Shown here: positions 18,279 through 26,545 of the stretch, in pieces
Numbering within the stretch: the first letter of the stretch is position 1
Layout of the letters: each line of letters begins with the position of its first letter
Assembly: GCA_020638835.1 (NCBI GenBank)
Contig: JACKHV010000001.1
Location: 1,202,740-1,266,739 of the forward strand
DNA length: 64,000 nt
From: Planctomycetota bacterium
Lineage (GTDB): Bacteria > Planctomycetota > UBA1135 > GCA-002686595
Reading direction: 5' to 3'
The notes under the pieces: generated by a model
Databases searched by the model: none
What the model saw: the letters and a program-made list of their open reading frames with translations, nothing else
What the model was told of the DNA's origin: nothing
Translations under genes and position numbers: made by a program

Positions 18279-19354
18279 TGCTGAAGCGCATCCTCTCGAG
18301 CGGGAAGGCTCGGGCCGCGATCAAGCGGCTCTCGGAAGAGCCCTCCGCCCGCAACTACCTGGCCCTGGGCCAACTGCACGCCACCGCCGGCAAGCTCGGC
18401 GAAGTGGAGCGCGTGTGCCTCGAGGGACTCGAAGCCTATCCCGACAACGCCGAGCTCAAGCGGCTCCTGGCGCGCGCGCGACAGCTGCGCCGCGAGGACC
18501 GCACACGCGAGCTGCAGGCTCAACTGAAGGTCTCACCGCGCCCCGCGCTCTGGAAGGAACTCTGCGAGATCCACCTCGAGAGCGGTCGCGTCGCCCGCGC
18601 CGAAGAGGTCGCTGACGAGTGGTTCTTCGCGACGGAGGACGGCGAAGCGATGCTGATGCGCGCCATGGCGCGTTGCGATCGCTTCTTCGCCGACCGCCGC
18701 CGTGACGACGGCCGTCGCGCGCACGAGCTGATCCACGAGGCGATCGAGCTGCTGCCGGGCGACAAGCGCCCGCTGCGCTTGCTCCTCGACCTGACCTCGC
18801 GCGCCGGCGCGTGGCAGAACGCACGCTCTGCGATCGCGCGCCTGCTCGAACTCTCGCCCGGCGATCCGGCGCTGGAAGCCCGCTTCCGCACGGTGATGGC
18901 GCTGGCGGAGCGCTGCGGCGACTTCGACCAGGCGCTGCGCGCCGTCGAGCGCAGCGGCCGCCTCGCCGACGAGGACCCCGAAGCAGAGCGGCGCGCGACG
19001 TCCGGCTCCGTGCGTCCGATGCTGCAAGAGCTCGCGGCGCAGGACGGCGTGCGCGGCGCGTTCTACGTGCGCGGCGGAACCGCCCTGGTCCAAGGACCCC
19101 GCGGCGCGACCGCGGAGCGCACCGCTCGCGGCGTGCGCGAGGTGATCCAAGCGAGCCGCACGGCCGCCCGCCGCCTCGGTCTCGGACAGCCCGAGGAGAT
19201 CCGCGCCGAAGGCGACTTCGGGAGCTTGCTCGCGCGTCCTGGCTCGACCGGCGCCAGCGCGCTCTGGACCCAAGACGGTCCGACGAACAAACAGACTGCG
19301 AAGCTCGACGAGCTGACCGCCACGGCGCAGTCCAACTTGGAGGAGCAGTCGTGA
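18278..19354 (+). CDS. TPR protein with C-terminal roadblock/LC7-like domain
   Basis: 358 residues, translationally coupled to the gene before (ATG shares a base with the TGA). The first 230 residues are TPR-like helical pairs (ALGQLHATAGKLGEVERVCL, LCEIHLESGRVARAEEV, RSAIARLLELSPGDPALEA). Residues about 245-340 fit a roadblock/LC7 domain: a helix (VRPMLQELAAQDGVRGAFYV), two strands and a second long helix. Roadblock domains bind and regulate Ras-like GTPases such as MglA, encoded two genes downstream. Cytoplasmic. The fusion of TPR and roadblock in one chain is seen; the partner assignment is inferred. Confidence 0.7.
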   Translation: MLKRILSSGKARAAIKRLSEEPSARNYLALGQLHATAGKLGEVERVCLEGLEAYPDNAELKRLLARARQLRREDRTRELQAQLKVSPRPALWKELCEIHLESGRVARAEEVADEWFFATEDGEAMLMRAMARCDRFFADRRRDDGRRAHELIHEAIELLPGDKRPLRLLLDLTSRAGAWQNARSAIARLLELSPGDPALEARFRTVMALAERCGDFDQALRAVERSGRLADEDPEAERRATSGSVRPMLQELAAQDGVRGAFYVRGGTALVQGPRGATAERTARGVREVIQASRTAARRLGLGQPEEIRAEGDFGSLLARPGSTGASALWTQDGPTNKQTAKLDELTATAQSNLEEQS

Positions 19355-19881
19355 AGGACGTCCTGGATCCCCTGACCCGCATCCCCGGCGTACGCCTCGC
19401 GCTGCTGATCTCCGAGGACGGCGTGCCGATCGCGTCCGCGAAGGGCGATCCCGGCCGCTCCGCCGAGGAAGCCGATCGCGCCGAGACCGCCGAGGAACTC
19501 GAGGCCTTCTGCGGTCTGGCCGCCGGCTGGTACGGCGAGCTGCACCGCGCGGTCGACCCCCTGGCCTGGAACCGGCCGAAACGAATCAGCATGCGCTGCG
19601 CCCGCGGGACCTTGGTCATGCAGGACTGCGAGCGCGTGATCCTCACCGTGCTGCTGCACCGCGGCGTGGTGATCGACGAACTGCGTCTGCCTCTGGGCTC
19701 GGCGATCGCGCGACTCGAGCGCAACCGCCGCCGCGGGCAGACGGAGCAACGAGGCAGAGAAACCGAGCACACGAACGATGGTCCCCCCGGGCTCTTCCCG
19801 GGAGTCAGCCGCAATCACACCGAGAGCGGCACCGACGTGCGAACCCAGAACGAAGTCCCTGAAACGTCGGGGGAAAGATAG
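19351..19881 (+). CDS. Roadblock/LC7 domain protein
   Basis: 176 residues from GTG 19351, which overlaps the preceding TGA (GTGA) and has GGAGGAG at 19339-19345. The first 125 residues fit the roadblock/LC7 fold: VLDPLTRIPGVRLALLISEDG, a central helix (EELEAFCGLAAGWYGEL), strands RISMRCARGTLVMQD and VILTVLLHRG, and a closing helix. The last 50 residues are polar and probably disordered. Likely GTPase regulator or scaffold for the MglA-like protein that starts 3 bases downstream. Confidence 0.75.
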   Translation: MKDVLDPLTRIPGVRLALLISEDGVPIASAKGDPGRSAEEADRAETAEELEAFCGLAAGWYGELHRAVDPLAWNRPKRISMRCARGTLVMQDCERVILTVLLHRGVVIDELRLPLGSAIARLERNRRRGQTEQRGRETEHTNDGPPGLFPGVSRNHTESGTDVRTQNEVPETSGER

Positions 19882-19884
19882 CCA

Positions 19885-21156
19885 ATGGTCCAGATCAACT
19901 TCGCACAGAAGCAAGTGAACGCGAAGGTCGTCTACTACGGTCCCGGCATGTCCGGGAAAACGACGAACCTCGAGGTCATCCACCAGCGCGCCCCGCAGAA
20001 CAACAAGGGCGAGCTCACCAGCATCAGCACGGACGGGGATCGCACCCTGTTCTTCGACTTCATGCCGCTCGACCTCGGAACGGTCTCCGGCATGCGCACC
20101 TGCTTCCAGATCTACACGGTCCCCGGACAGGTGTACTACAACTCGACGCGCAAGCTCGTGTTGCAGGGAGTCGACGGCGTGATCTTCATCGCCGACTCGT
20201 CCGCTTCGATGATGGAGGAGAACCTCGAGTCGATGCGCAACCTCGAGCAGAACCTCGCCGAGTACGGGCGTGACCTGACGGATCTTCCGCTGGTCATCCA
20301 GTACAACAAGCGCGACCTGCCCGACGCGATGAGCATCGAGGACCTGGAAGCGGCGCTGAACCCGCGCGGCGTGCCGAGCTTCGAGGGCATGGCGCACACC
20401 GGTCAAGGGGTGTTCCCGACGCTCAAGGCGCTCGCCGCGAACGTGCTGGACCACATCCACAAGCAGCAGTCAGGCGCGTCGTCCCCGACGCAACCGGCCG
20501 CGCAACCGGCCGCGCCGACGCAGACGGCTCCCAAGGAGAACCTGCTGCAGACCGGCTTCCATCCGGCGGCCAAGGCGAAGGTGACGATGAACACCTCGCA
20601 GCCGGACCCGACCGCGTCCACCGGCGGCATCCAGATGCAGCCGAACGCCATGCCGACCCAGACGTCGAACCCCACGCCGAGCACGCCCGCTCCGGCAATG
20701 GCGCAGGGCCAGAACGCGCCGACCGGCGGCTTGAGCCTCGGCGCGCCGCTGCCGAGCGCGAACACCGCGCCCGAGCCGCAGCAGCCGCAGATGCAACAGC
20801 CGCAGATGCAGATGCAGCAGCCGCAGATGCAACAGCCGCAGATGCAACAACAGCAGATGCAGCAGCCGCAGATGCAGGCCGCGCCCGCGATGCAGCAGGT
20901 CGCCGCCCCGCCGGCTCCGACGCAACACGCGCCCTCGCAGGCGCAGCGCATGCAGCCGGAGGCGAGCAGTGCTCCCGCGCGTCCGTCGAAGGCGTCGCGC
21001 AGCTTCCCGACCCCGGCGACGCCCGCGAGCCGCAACGCTCGCCCGACGCCGCAGTCGAAGAGCTCCAAGAAGAGCGCCGTCGTCACGACGCTCATCGTCG
21101 TCGCCTCGGTCGGCCTCGGTGCCGTGCTCGGCAGTTTCATCCTCTCTCTCTTCTAG
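19885..21156 (+). CDS. MglA-type Ras-like GTPase with Q/M-rich linker and C-terminal membrane anchor
   Basis: 423 residues. The first about 195 residues are a complete MglA-like GTPase: P-loop YYGPGMSGKTTN, switch/G3 region TVPGQVYYNSTRKLVL, G4 motif QYNKRDLP. MglA proteins are normally about 195 residues and soluble. Here about 200 extra residues follow: a Pro/Ala/Gln linker with tandem PQMQQ units (about 300-335), a basic patch (SKSSKKS), and one hydrophobic helix (VVTTLIVVASVGLGAVLGSFILS cut to its last 20 shows no charged residue) ending at the C-terminus, i.e. a tail anchor. It lies between roadblock genes on both sides. GTPase activity and roadblock partnership are known for MglA/MglB; anchoring of the GTPase itself is the unusual feature. 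Confidence 0.88.
   Translation: MVQINFAQKQVNAKVVYYGPGMSGKTTNLEVIHQRAPQNNKGELTSISTDGDRTLFFDFMPLDLGTVSGMRTCFQIYTVPGQVYYNSTRKLVLQGVDGVIFIADSSASMMEENLESMRNLEQNLAEYGRDLTDLPLVIQYNKRDLPDAMSIEDLEAALNPRGVPSFEGMAHTGQGVFPTLKALAANVLDHIHKQQSGASSPTQPAAQPAAPTQTAPKENLLQTGFHPAAKAKVTMNTSQPDPTASTGGIQMQPNAMPTQTSNPTPSTPAPAMAQGQNAPTGGLSLGAPLPSANTAPEPQQPQMQQPQMQMQQPQMQQPQMQQQQMQQPQMQAAPAMQQVAAPPAPTQHAPSQAQRMQPEASSAPARPSKASRSFPTPATPASRNARPTPQSKSSKKSAVVTTLIVVASVGLGAVLGSFILSLF
20781..20877 (+). repeat. In-frame tandem repeat coding for the PQMQQ linker
   Basis: Variants of CAGCCGCAGATGCAA repeated about seven times with 6-, 12- and 15-base units, all in frame. It encodes the glutamine/methionine-rich linker of the MglA-like GTPase and is expected to vary in length between strains. 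Confidence 0.85.
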
Positions 21157-21165
21157 GAGGCCGCC

Positions 21166-21675
21166 ATGACCAAAGATCACAAGCTGCGTCAGGACCGGAT
21201 GGTCTTCTACGAGGACGAGATCGAGCGCTTCGACCAGGAGCTCGACGTCTTCCTCGAGCTGAGCGGCGCGCGCTGCGCGCTGATGATCGACCGCGAAGGC
21301 CACCTCGTCACGCGTCGTGGCGAAGCGGTCAAGGGCTCGCTCGACTCGATCGCCGCGCTGATCGCGGGTTCGTTCGCCGCGACCCACGCGCTCGCCGACC
21401 TGCTCGGCGAGGACGAGTTCGCGACGCTCTTCCACCAGGGTGAGCGCGAGAGCATCCAGGTCACGGCGGTGGGGGATCGCGCCCTCTTCGCGATCGTGTT
21501 CGACGACCGCTCGAACCTCGGACTCGTGCGCTTCTACGTGCAGGAGACCCTCGGGCGCCTGACCCAGCTCTTCACCGAGCTGAACGAGCGCTCGGACGAG
21601 GACCGCGGCCACGGCACGGAGCTGGCGGCCGACTTCTCGACGAACGCCGCGGCGGCCCTGGACGAACTGTTCTAG
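21166..21675 (+). CDS. Roadblock/LC7 protein (MglB-like)
   Basis: 169 residues, 9 bases after the GTPase gene with AGGAGG just before ATG 21166. Roadblock pattern is clear: ELDVFLELSGARCALMIDREGHLVTRRG, a central Ala/Leu helix (SIAALIAGSFAATHALADLL), strands SIQVTAVGDRALFAIVF and a final helix. MglB is the GAP of MglA in Myxococcus and Thermus, normally encoded next to mglA, which makes this the best MglB candidate among the three roadblock proteins of the operon. C-terminus ends in an acidic/Ala segment of unknown role. Confidence 0.82.
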   Translation: MTKDHKLRQDRMVFYEDEIERFDQELDVFLELSGARCALMIDREGHLVTRRGEAVKGSLDSIAALIAGSFAATHALADLLGEDEFATLFHQGERESIQVTAVGDRALFAIVFDDRSNLGLVRFYVQETLGRLTQLFTELNERSDEDRGHGTELAADFSTNAAAALDELF

Positions 21676-21714
21676 GCGCGCGCCGAAGCGGAGCGGCGCC
21701 GCGCCGCTCCTCGC

Positions 21715-21756
21715 CGGACCCCCCGAGCCCTCCCTCGCGAGGACGCGGGGGGTCCG
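21715..21756 (+). terminator. Hairpin after the GTPase operon
   Basis: 10-bp arms CGGACCCCCC (21715-21724) and GGGGGGTCCG (21747-21756). A smaller hairpin GAGCGGCG/CGCCGCTC precedes it at 21691-21709. No T-run. Confidence 0.55.
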
Positions 21757-21948
21757 CGCGTCCGAGGGAGCGGCGCCTCGAGCCGCTGCGCGCTGGACCC
21801 TGCCGCGGGGCCCCGCTAGGCTGCGAAAGCGTCAGGAAAGGCCTCCCGTCGGGCTTGCCAGGGGGGGCGGGACTCGGTACCCTCTTCGGCCTTCCTCGGG
21901 GAACGACCCGAAGGTCGACCCCCCGACACCACACGGAGCACGAGAACG

Positions 21949-22194
21949 ATGGCACGCGTCTGCGAATTCTGCTGCAAGGGCACCGCCACGGGCGGCACGA
22001 TCGCCCGCCGTGGTCTTCCCAAGAAGGCCGGCGGAGTGGGTCTCCGCATCACCGGTCGCACCAAGCGCACCTTCAAGCCGAACATCCAGAAGGTCCGTGC
22101 GCTGGTCGACGGCGAGGTCCGCCGGGTCAAGATCTGCACGCGCTGCCTGAAGAGCGGTCGGGTCACGAAGCCGGGCGTCAGCGCCGCGAGCTGA
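21949..22194 (+). CDS. rpmB: 50S ribosomal protein L28 (bL28)
   Basis: 81 residues, near the normal family length. Starts ARVCEFCCKG and carries the zinc-knuckle pairs C5/C8 and C63/C66 (CTRC), so this is the zinc-binding C+ form; TKRTFKPNIQKVR is the family core. Stands alone with its own terminator at 22286. A TAGGCT hexamer about 130 bases upstream (near 21817) may be the -10. Confidence 0.95.
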   Translation: MARVCEFCCKGTATGGTIARRGLPKKAGGVGLRITGRTKRTFKPNIQKVRALVDGEVRRVKICTRCLKSGRVTKPGVSAAS

Positions 22195-22285
22195 GCCCCG
22201 CGCCGCGAGCCGAGTCGGCCGCGCCGCCCGCAGCGAAGATCCCGCTCGCCCGACGGCGAGCCCCGAGACCCGCATCACGTCCAAG

Positions 22286-22320
22286 GAGCCCTCGCCCACC
22301 CGGCGGGGGCTCTCTTTCGT
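22286..22320 (+). terminator. Intrinsic terminator after rpmB
   Basis: 11-bp arms GAGCCCTCGCC (22286-22296) and GGCGGGGGCTC (22302-22312, one G-T pair), loop CACCC, then TCTTTCGT. Confidence 0.85.
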
Positions 22321-22988
22321 GCCCGCGCGGGCGCCCGAGAGGGGCCTGTGGGCAGTTTGTGGACAAGTTCACGCTCGCTCCGAGGGCCCGTCGAGCCATC
22401 TTGCGACCCGGGGACAGCTCTCGCATCGCACTCCGACTTTCCCTCGAACCGCCGAAGAAGGCGTTCGGACGCCAAAATCGGGACGCCCGCGCCCCGACCC
22501 GGGCCCACCCTTTTCGAGGCGAGTCGCGGGAATGCCGCGGGCCTCGATCGGGGCTCAATCCGGGCCTCGCGGCCGGGCGGTTTTCGCGGCGCGATCGGCG
22601 CGCCGGAGCGGACTTCGGAACCGCTTGTCGGCGCCCTCGAAGGCCTCGAATTCAGAATCCAAGTCCACTGTTCGCAGTGACTTACGCGCGATCGCCGGTG
22701 CGGCTTGTCGCTAGCGTCGCGCGTCGCTTCGCGCTCCGTCGACGCGCTGCCCGCGACTCCGCTCGACGTCCCGCGTGCGGCAACTCGAGCGCTCGCCGAA
22801 GCGCACTCCGAGTCGCTGCTCCGCACCTGCTCGGATGACTACGTGCAGCAGAAAACCAAGTCGGAGAACCGGAAAGAATGGCAAGTCGCGGCCGCTTCGC
22901 ACCGATGACTCGGTTGATGTCGTGGCTCGTGCGCCCACGTGGCGCTTCCGATCCGAATTCGGACCGTTTCCCCAAGGAGACAATCCTA
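22321..22988 (+). other. Long spacer before the histone H1-like gene, no gene seen
   Basis: 668 bases without a convincing coding frame; open frames on both strands lack family resemblance. It contains a single DnaA-box-like TGTGGACAA (22358-22366), a 12-base perfect palindrome TCCGAATTCGGA (22952-22963) 26 bases before the next start codon, and the AAGGAGA ribosome site at 22974-22980. It probably holds the promoter and a long leader of the H1-like gene. Confidence 0.5.
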
Positions 22989-23276
22989 ATGGCTAAGAAA
23001 GCTACCAAGCGCAAGACGACGCGCAAGAAGGCCGCCAAGCGTAAGACCACGCGGAAGGCCGCCAAGCGTAAGACGACGCGCAAGAAGGCCGCCAAGAAGG
23101 CGACTCGTAAGAAGGCCGCCAAGAAGGCTACCCGCAAGAAGGCCGGCAAGAAGAAGGCCGCTCGCAAGAAGGTCGCCAAGAAGGCCGGCAAGAAGAAGGC
23201 CACTCGCAAGAAGAAGGCTTCTCGCAAGAAGGTCGCCAAGAAGGCTGCCAAGCGCAAGACCACCCGTCGCCGCTAG
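22989..23276 (+). CDS. Lysine/alanine-rich histone H1-like nucleoid protein
   Basis: 95 residues made almost only of K, A, R and T in degenerate repeats (KRKTTRKKAAK, KKATRKKAAKK, KKAGKKKA), like the C-terminal tail of eukaryotic H1 and the bacterial HctA/HctB/Bph2 proteins. Such proteins bind and condense DNA without a fixed fold. ATG 22989 has AAGGAGA at 22974-22980. The gene for HU follows after 21 bases with a GTG start, so two nucleoid proteins are probably co-transcribed. The internal DNA repetition reflects the protein, not a separate DNA element. Confidence 0.85.
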   Translation: MAKKATKRKTTRKKAAKRKTTRKAAKRKTTRKKAAKKATRKKAAKKATRKKAGKKKAARKKVAKKAGKKKATRKKKASRKKVAKKAAKRKTTRRR

Positions 23277-23297
23277 TCTTCCTGCCGGGAGTCCTCC

Positions 23298-23567
23298 GTG
23301 AACAAAAGCCATCTGGTCGCCCACGTCGCTGATGAGCTGCGCACGTCGCAGCTGCAAGCGGCACGCTTGGTCGACACCGTGTTGGCCGGAATCCGGAAGG
23401 GCCTGCAGGCGGATTCGAGCGTCACGCTCAGCGGCTTCGGCACCTTCGAGGTGAAGTCCCGCAAGGCCAGGGTCGGACGGAACCCCCAAACCGGGGAGCC
23501 GATCCAGATCGAGGCCGGTCGCCGAGTCGGATTCCGCGTGGGCAAAGCCCTCAAAGAGTCCGTCTAG
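23298..23567 (+). CDS. DNA-binding protein HU/IHF family
   Basis: 89 residues, normal HU length. Family core is visible: LSGFGTFEVKSRKARVGRNP with the intercalating proline, and GRRVGFRVGKALKESV at the end. GTG start at 23298; the weak GGGAG at 23287-23291 serves as ribosome site. Bends and compacts DNA as a dimer; genomic pairing with the H1-like gene suggests joint nucleoid function. Terminator at 23599. Confidence 0.93.
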   Translation: MNKSHLVAHVADELRTSQLQAARLVDTVLAGIRKGLQADSSVTLSGFGTFEVKSRKARVGRNPQTGEPIQIEAGRRVGFRVGKALKESV

Positions 23568-23598
23568 AGCGGCGCGAGACGAGACAAGAACCACGAAC

Positions 23599-23634
23599 GG
23601 CCTCCTGGCTTCGCGCCGGGGGGCCTTTCTCGTT
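23599..23634 (+). terminator. Intrinsic terminator after HU gene
   Basis: 11-bp arms GGCCTCCTGGC (23599-23609) and GCCGGGGGGCC (23615-23625) with two G-T pairs, loop TTCGC, then TTTCTCGTTG. It separates the HU gene from the convergent metG. Confidence 0.85.
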
Positions 23635-23710
23635 GCATGCGGAGTGTTCGCGCGCGCCGCTCGATGTCCGCTACTCGTGCGTGCTGCAGAGCACGCGCGT
23701 CGACGGGAAC

Positions 23711-25423
23711 TCAGGCCGACGCGCTCGCGCGCTCCTCGAGGGCCGCGATCTCGCGCGCGACCGTCTCGTCGTCGAGCTTCGCGAACAGTCCGCTCACCTC
23801 GCCGAGCTTCTGGCCCGCCGTGAGCGAGCGCCACGAGTCCGCTTGCGGCAGCCCCGGCCATGCTTGGTCCGCGACGGCGCCCGGCTGGCCGATCATCGCC
23901 CACAGGGCCTGCGCCTTGCCCGGCATGAACGGCACCATCCAGCGCGCGATCCAGCCGATCCACTCGCAGCAGGTGTTCAGCACGCTCATCGCGCGCTCGG
24001 GGTCCGTCTTGCGCAGCGTCCACGGCGCGAGCCGATCGACGAAGACGTTCGCCACCGCGGCGTTCGCGAGCAGTTCCTCGGACGCGCGGCGGAAGCGGTA
24101 CTCTCGCACCGAGGCGGCGGGGTCGACGACCGCGCCGCAGTTCTCGAGGATCTCGGCGTCGAGCTCGGCGCGGTGCGCTTCGGCGAGCGGCGGGACCGCG
24201 CCGTCGAAGTGCTTGTCGATGAATCGCAGCACGCGCGTCGCGAGGTTGCCGACGGTGTCGGCGAGGATGTTCGCGGTCTTCTGGAACTCCTCCCAGCGGA
24301 ACTCACTGTCGGAGCTCTCCGGCGCGCTGGCGATCAGGTGGAAGCGCGCGACCTCGGCGTCGTACTGCTCGAAGAAGGGCTCGATCGGGACGACCCAGCC
24401 GGCCGAGGTCGAGAACTTGCGCCCCTGCAGGTTGTAGAACTCGTTCGCGGGCACCGCGTGCGGGAGCACGAAGTCCTGCTTCATGCCGTAGAGCATCGAC
24501 GGGAAGATCAGCGCGTGGAAGGGGATGTTGTCCTTGCCGATGAAGTGCACCAGTTGCGTTTCGGGGGCCCGCCACCAGCGATCGACAGCGCCGTCTTCGT
24601 TCGTCTGCTCGCCGAGCTCCTGGGTCATCGACACGTAGCCGATCGGAGCGTCGAACCAGACGTAGAGCACCTTCCCCGTCTCGCCGGCCGCGATCTCCTC
24701 GGGCACCGGGACGCCCCAGTCGAGGTCGCGCGTGATCGGACGCGGGCGCAGGTCCGCGAACATGGCCGCGACGAAGTTGCGCACGTTCGGCTTCCACTCG
24801 TGGCTCTCGAACCACGCGCCGATGTGGTCGTCGCGCAGCTTCGGCAGGTCGAGGTACCAGTGCTTCGTCGCGCGCCGCTCGAGCGGCTTTCCGTCCAACT
24901 TGCCGCGCGGCTCGAGCAGGTCCAGCGCGTCGAAACTCGAGGCGCAGCTCGGGCATTCGTCGCCGCGCGCGTTCTCGAAGCCGCACTTGGGGCACGTCCC
25001 CACGACGTAGCGGTCGGCGAGGAAGCGGTCCTGGCTCGAGCTGTAGAGTTGATCCGTCGTCATCTCCTGCAGGTAGCCGTTCGCGTGCAGCCGACGGAAG
25101 AAGGTCTGCGCCCACTCGGTGTGGTAGGGGCAGGTCGAGGTCCCCGAGAAGATGTCGAACTCGATCCCGAAGCGGTCGAAGGTGCGCGCGATCTCGCCGT
25201 GCCAGCGCTTCACGTACTCGGCGGGCGGCTCGCCGACGCGCTCCGCGTCGATGGTGATCGCGGTCCCGTACTCGTCCGTGCCGCAGATGAAGCGCACTTC
25301 TTCGCCCTGCATGCGCAATGTGCGCACGTAGACGTCGGCGGGCAGGTAGGCGCCCGCGACGTGGCCGAAGTGGATCGGTCCGTTGGCGTAGGGCAGGGCG
25401 CTGGTGACGAGGGTGCGGCTCAC
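23711..25423 (-). CDS. metG: Methionyl-tRNA synthetase
   Basis: 570 residues; charges tRNA-Met with methionine. HIGH motif appears as HFGH (residues 18-21), followed by the zinc knuckle CPKC...CPSC (near 143 and 155) and the anticodon-binding helical domain. The second signature, normally KMSKS, reads KFSTS (336-340), so its second lysine is replaced by threonine. The C-terminal tRNA-binding domain of many bacterial MetRS is absent. Start is GTG 25423 (family N-terminus SRTLVTSALPYANGPIHFGH). Upstream on the minus strand a TAGGAT lies about 40-50 bases before the start. Confidence 0.95.
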   Translation of the reverse strand: MSRTLVTSALPYANGPIHFGHVAGAYLPADVYVRTLRMQGEEVRFICGTDEYGTAITIDAERVGEPPAEYVKRWHGEIARTFDRFGIEFDIFSGTSTCPYHTEWAQTFFRRLHANGYLQEMTTDQLYSSSQDRFLADRYVVGTCPKCGFENARGDECPSCASSFDALDLLEPRGKLDGKPLERRATKHWYLDLPKLRDDHIGAWFESHEWKPNVRNFVAAMFADLRPRPITRDLDWGVPVPEEIAAGETGKVLYVWFDAPIGYVSMTQELGEQTNEDGAVDRWWRAPETQLVHFIGKDNIPFHALIFPSMLYGMKQDFVLPHAVPANEFYNLQGRKFSTSAGWVVPIEPFFEQYDAEVARFHLIASAPESSDSEFRWEEFQKTANILADTVGNLATRVLRFIDKHFDGAVPPLAEAHRAELDAEILENCGAVVDPAASVREYRFRRASEELLANAAVANVFVDRLAPWTLRKTDPERAMSVLNTCCEWIGWIARWMVPFMPGKAQALWAMIGQPGAVADQAWPGLPQADSWRSLTAGQKLGEVSGLFAKLDDETVAREIAALEERASASA

Positions 25424-25533
25424 AGGATCGAGGGTCTTTCGCGGGGTCTCGGGGCTGGCGAGCCTAGCATCCTACACGCCGCGGACGCGCGGCGAACACC
25501 AGCGGGCCGCGGGGATCGGAGGGCTCCGCGTGC

Positions 25534-25539
25534 TATCGT
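25534..25539 (+). promoter_or_regulatory. TANNNT -10 element for a leaderless transcript
   Basis: TATCGT with a 7-base spacer to the ATG at 25547 and no ribosome site between them. The same layout occurs at three other starts in the window. Confidence 0.5.
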
Positions 25540-25546
25540 CGCGCCG

Positions 25547-26491
25547 ATGAGCGGAAAGGGCGTCGTCTCGAAGCGTCGGAGGGTCGCGCGGATCTGCCTC
25601 CGGGCCGTGGTGCTCGGCACGGTCGCCTTCGTCGCGTGGATCTTCTGGCTCTCGCTCGACCGCAGCCCGCGCATCCTGGAACGACACGGGACGCTGGAGG
25701 GCTTCTCGTCCGGCCCCGAGCTCGCCGTGGGGGACCACCTCGACCAGGACCTGCTGCTGCTCTCGTCGAGCGGGCTCGAGGTCGAGCTGCTCGTGCGCCG
25801 TCCCGCGGGCGTCACGGACCCCGCGCCGCTCGTGCTGCTGCTCGGCGGCTTGAACACCGGCAAGGCCGCGGCGCGCCTCGTCGAAGCGAACCGTCCCGTG
25901 GTCGTCGCGGCGCTCTCCTACCCGACCGAGCTGCGCAAGATCGGAACCGACCTCGGCCTGTTCGCGGACGTCGCCGAGGCACGGCGCGCGATCCTCGACA
26001 CGCCGGCCGCGGTGATGCTCGCGCTCGACCACCTGGTCGAGCAGCCCTTCGTCGACGCCTCGCGCATCGAGCTCGTCGGCGTGAGCCTCGGCGCGCCCTT
26101 CGCCGTGGTGGCGGGTGCCATGGACCCGCGCGTGCGCCGCGTCTGGTCGATCCACGGCGGCGGGGACCCGACGGCGATGATCGCGAAGGGGCTCGAGCCG
26201 CACGTCTCCTTCGGCCCCGCGCGCTGGGCCGTCGCGAACCTCGCCGCGCGGCTCGCGCACGCTTCGTCGATCGCCCCGGAGCGCTGGGTCGGACGCATCG
26301 CGCCGCGCCCCTTCGTGATGGTCAACGCCGAACACGACGAACGCATCCCGCGCGCCTGCGTCGACGCGCTCTACGAGGCGGCCGGCGAGCCGCGCGAGTT
26401 GATCTGGGACCCGGGCGCGCACATCGACGTGGACCGCGAAGCGCGCTTGCGGGGATTGACGGAGCTGGTGCTCTCGCGCATCGAGCGCTGA
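25547..26491 (+). CDS. Membrane-anchored alpha/beta hydrolase
   Basis: 314 residues. A basic N-terminus and one hydrophobic helix (ICLRAVVLGTVAFVAWIFWL) give an uncleaved anchor or signal. The hydrolase fold shows the nucleophile elbow GVSLGAP, acidic residue in NAEHDERIP and the final histidine in PGAHID, i.e. a plausible Ser-Asp-His triad; LLLGGLNTGKA is in the oxyanion position. Substrate unknown. ATG 25547 is chosen because the fold starts just after it and a -10-like TATCGT lies 7 bases upstream; the much longer open frame before it is antisense to metG. Confidence 0.8.
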   Translation: MSGKGVVSKRRRVARICLRAVVLGTVAFVAWIFWLSLDRSPRILERHGTLEGFSSGPELAVGDHLDQDLLLLSSSGLEVELLVRRPAGVTDPAPLVLLLGGLNTGKAAARLVEANRPVVVAALSYPTELRKIGTDLGLFADVAEARRAILDTPAAVMLALDHLVEQPFVDASRIELVGVSLGAPFAVVAGAMDPRVRRVWSIHGGGDPTAMIAKGLEPHVSFGPARWAVANLAARLAHASSIAPERWVGRIAPRPFVMVNAEHDERIPRACVDALYEAAGEPRELIWDPGAHIDVDREARLRGLTELVLSRIER

Positions 26492-26545
26492 GCCGCGCGG
26501 CGCGTCGTCCTCGCGGGCGACGCGTCGCGACAGCGGGTTCGCGCG

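Noticed and set aside
20781..20877. Tandem repeat as CRISPR or minisatellite element
   Set aside because: Units are contiguous, vary in length and stay in frame inside the GTPase gene; it encodes a linker.
22358..22366. DnaA-box-like TGTGGACAA, possible origin
   Set aside because: A single imperfect box, no AT-rich unwinding region and no dnaA/dnaN/gyrase genes nearby.
22348..22680. 110-codon open frame in the spacer before the H1-like gene
   Set aside because: No ribosome site, no resemblance to a family, composition of random GC-rich frame.
22989..23276. AAGAAGGCC-type repetition as a DNA repeat element
   Set aside because: It is fully explained as coding sequence of the lysine-rich nucleoid protein, with ribosome site and downstream HU gene.
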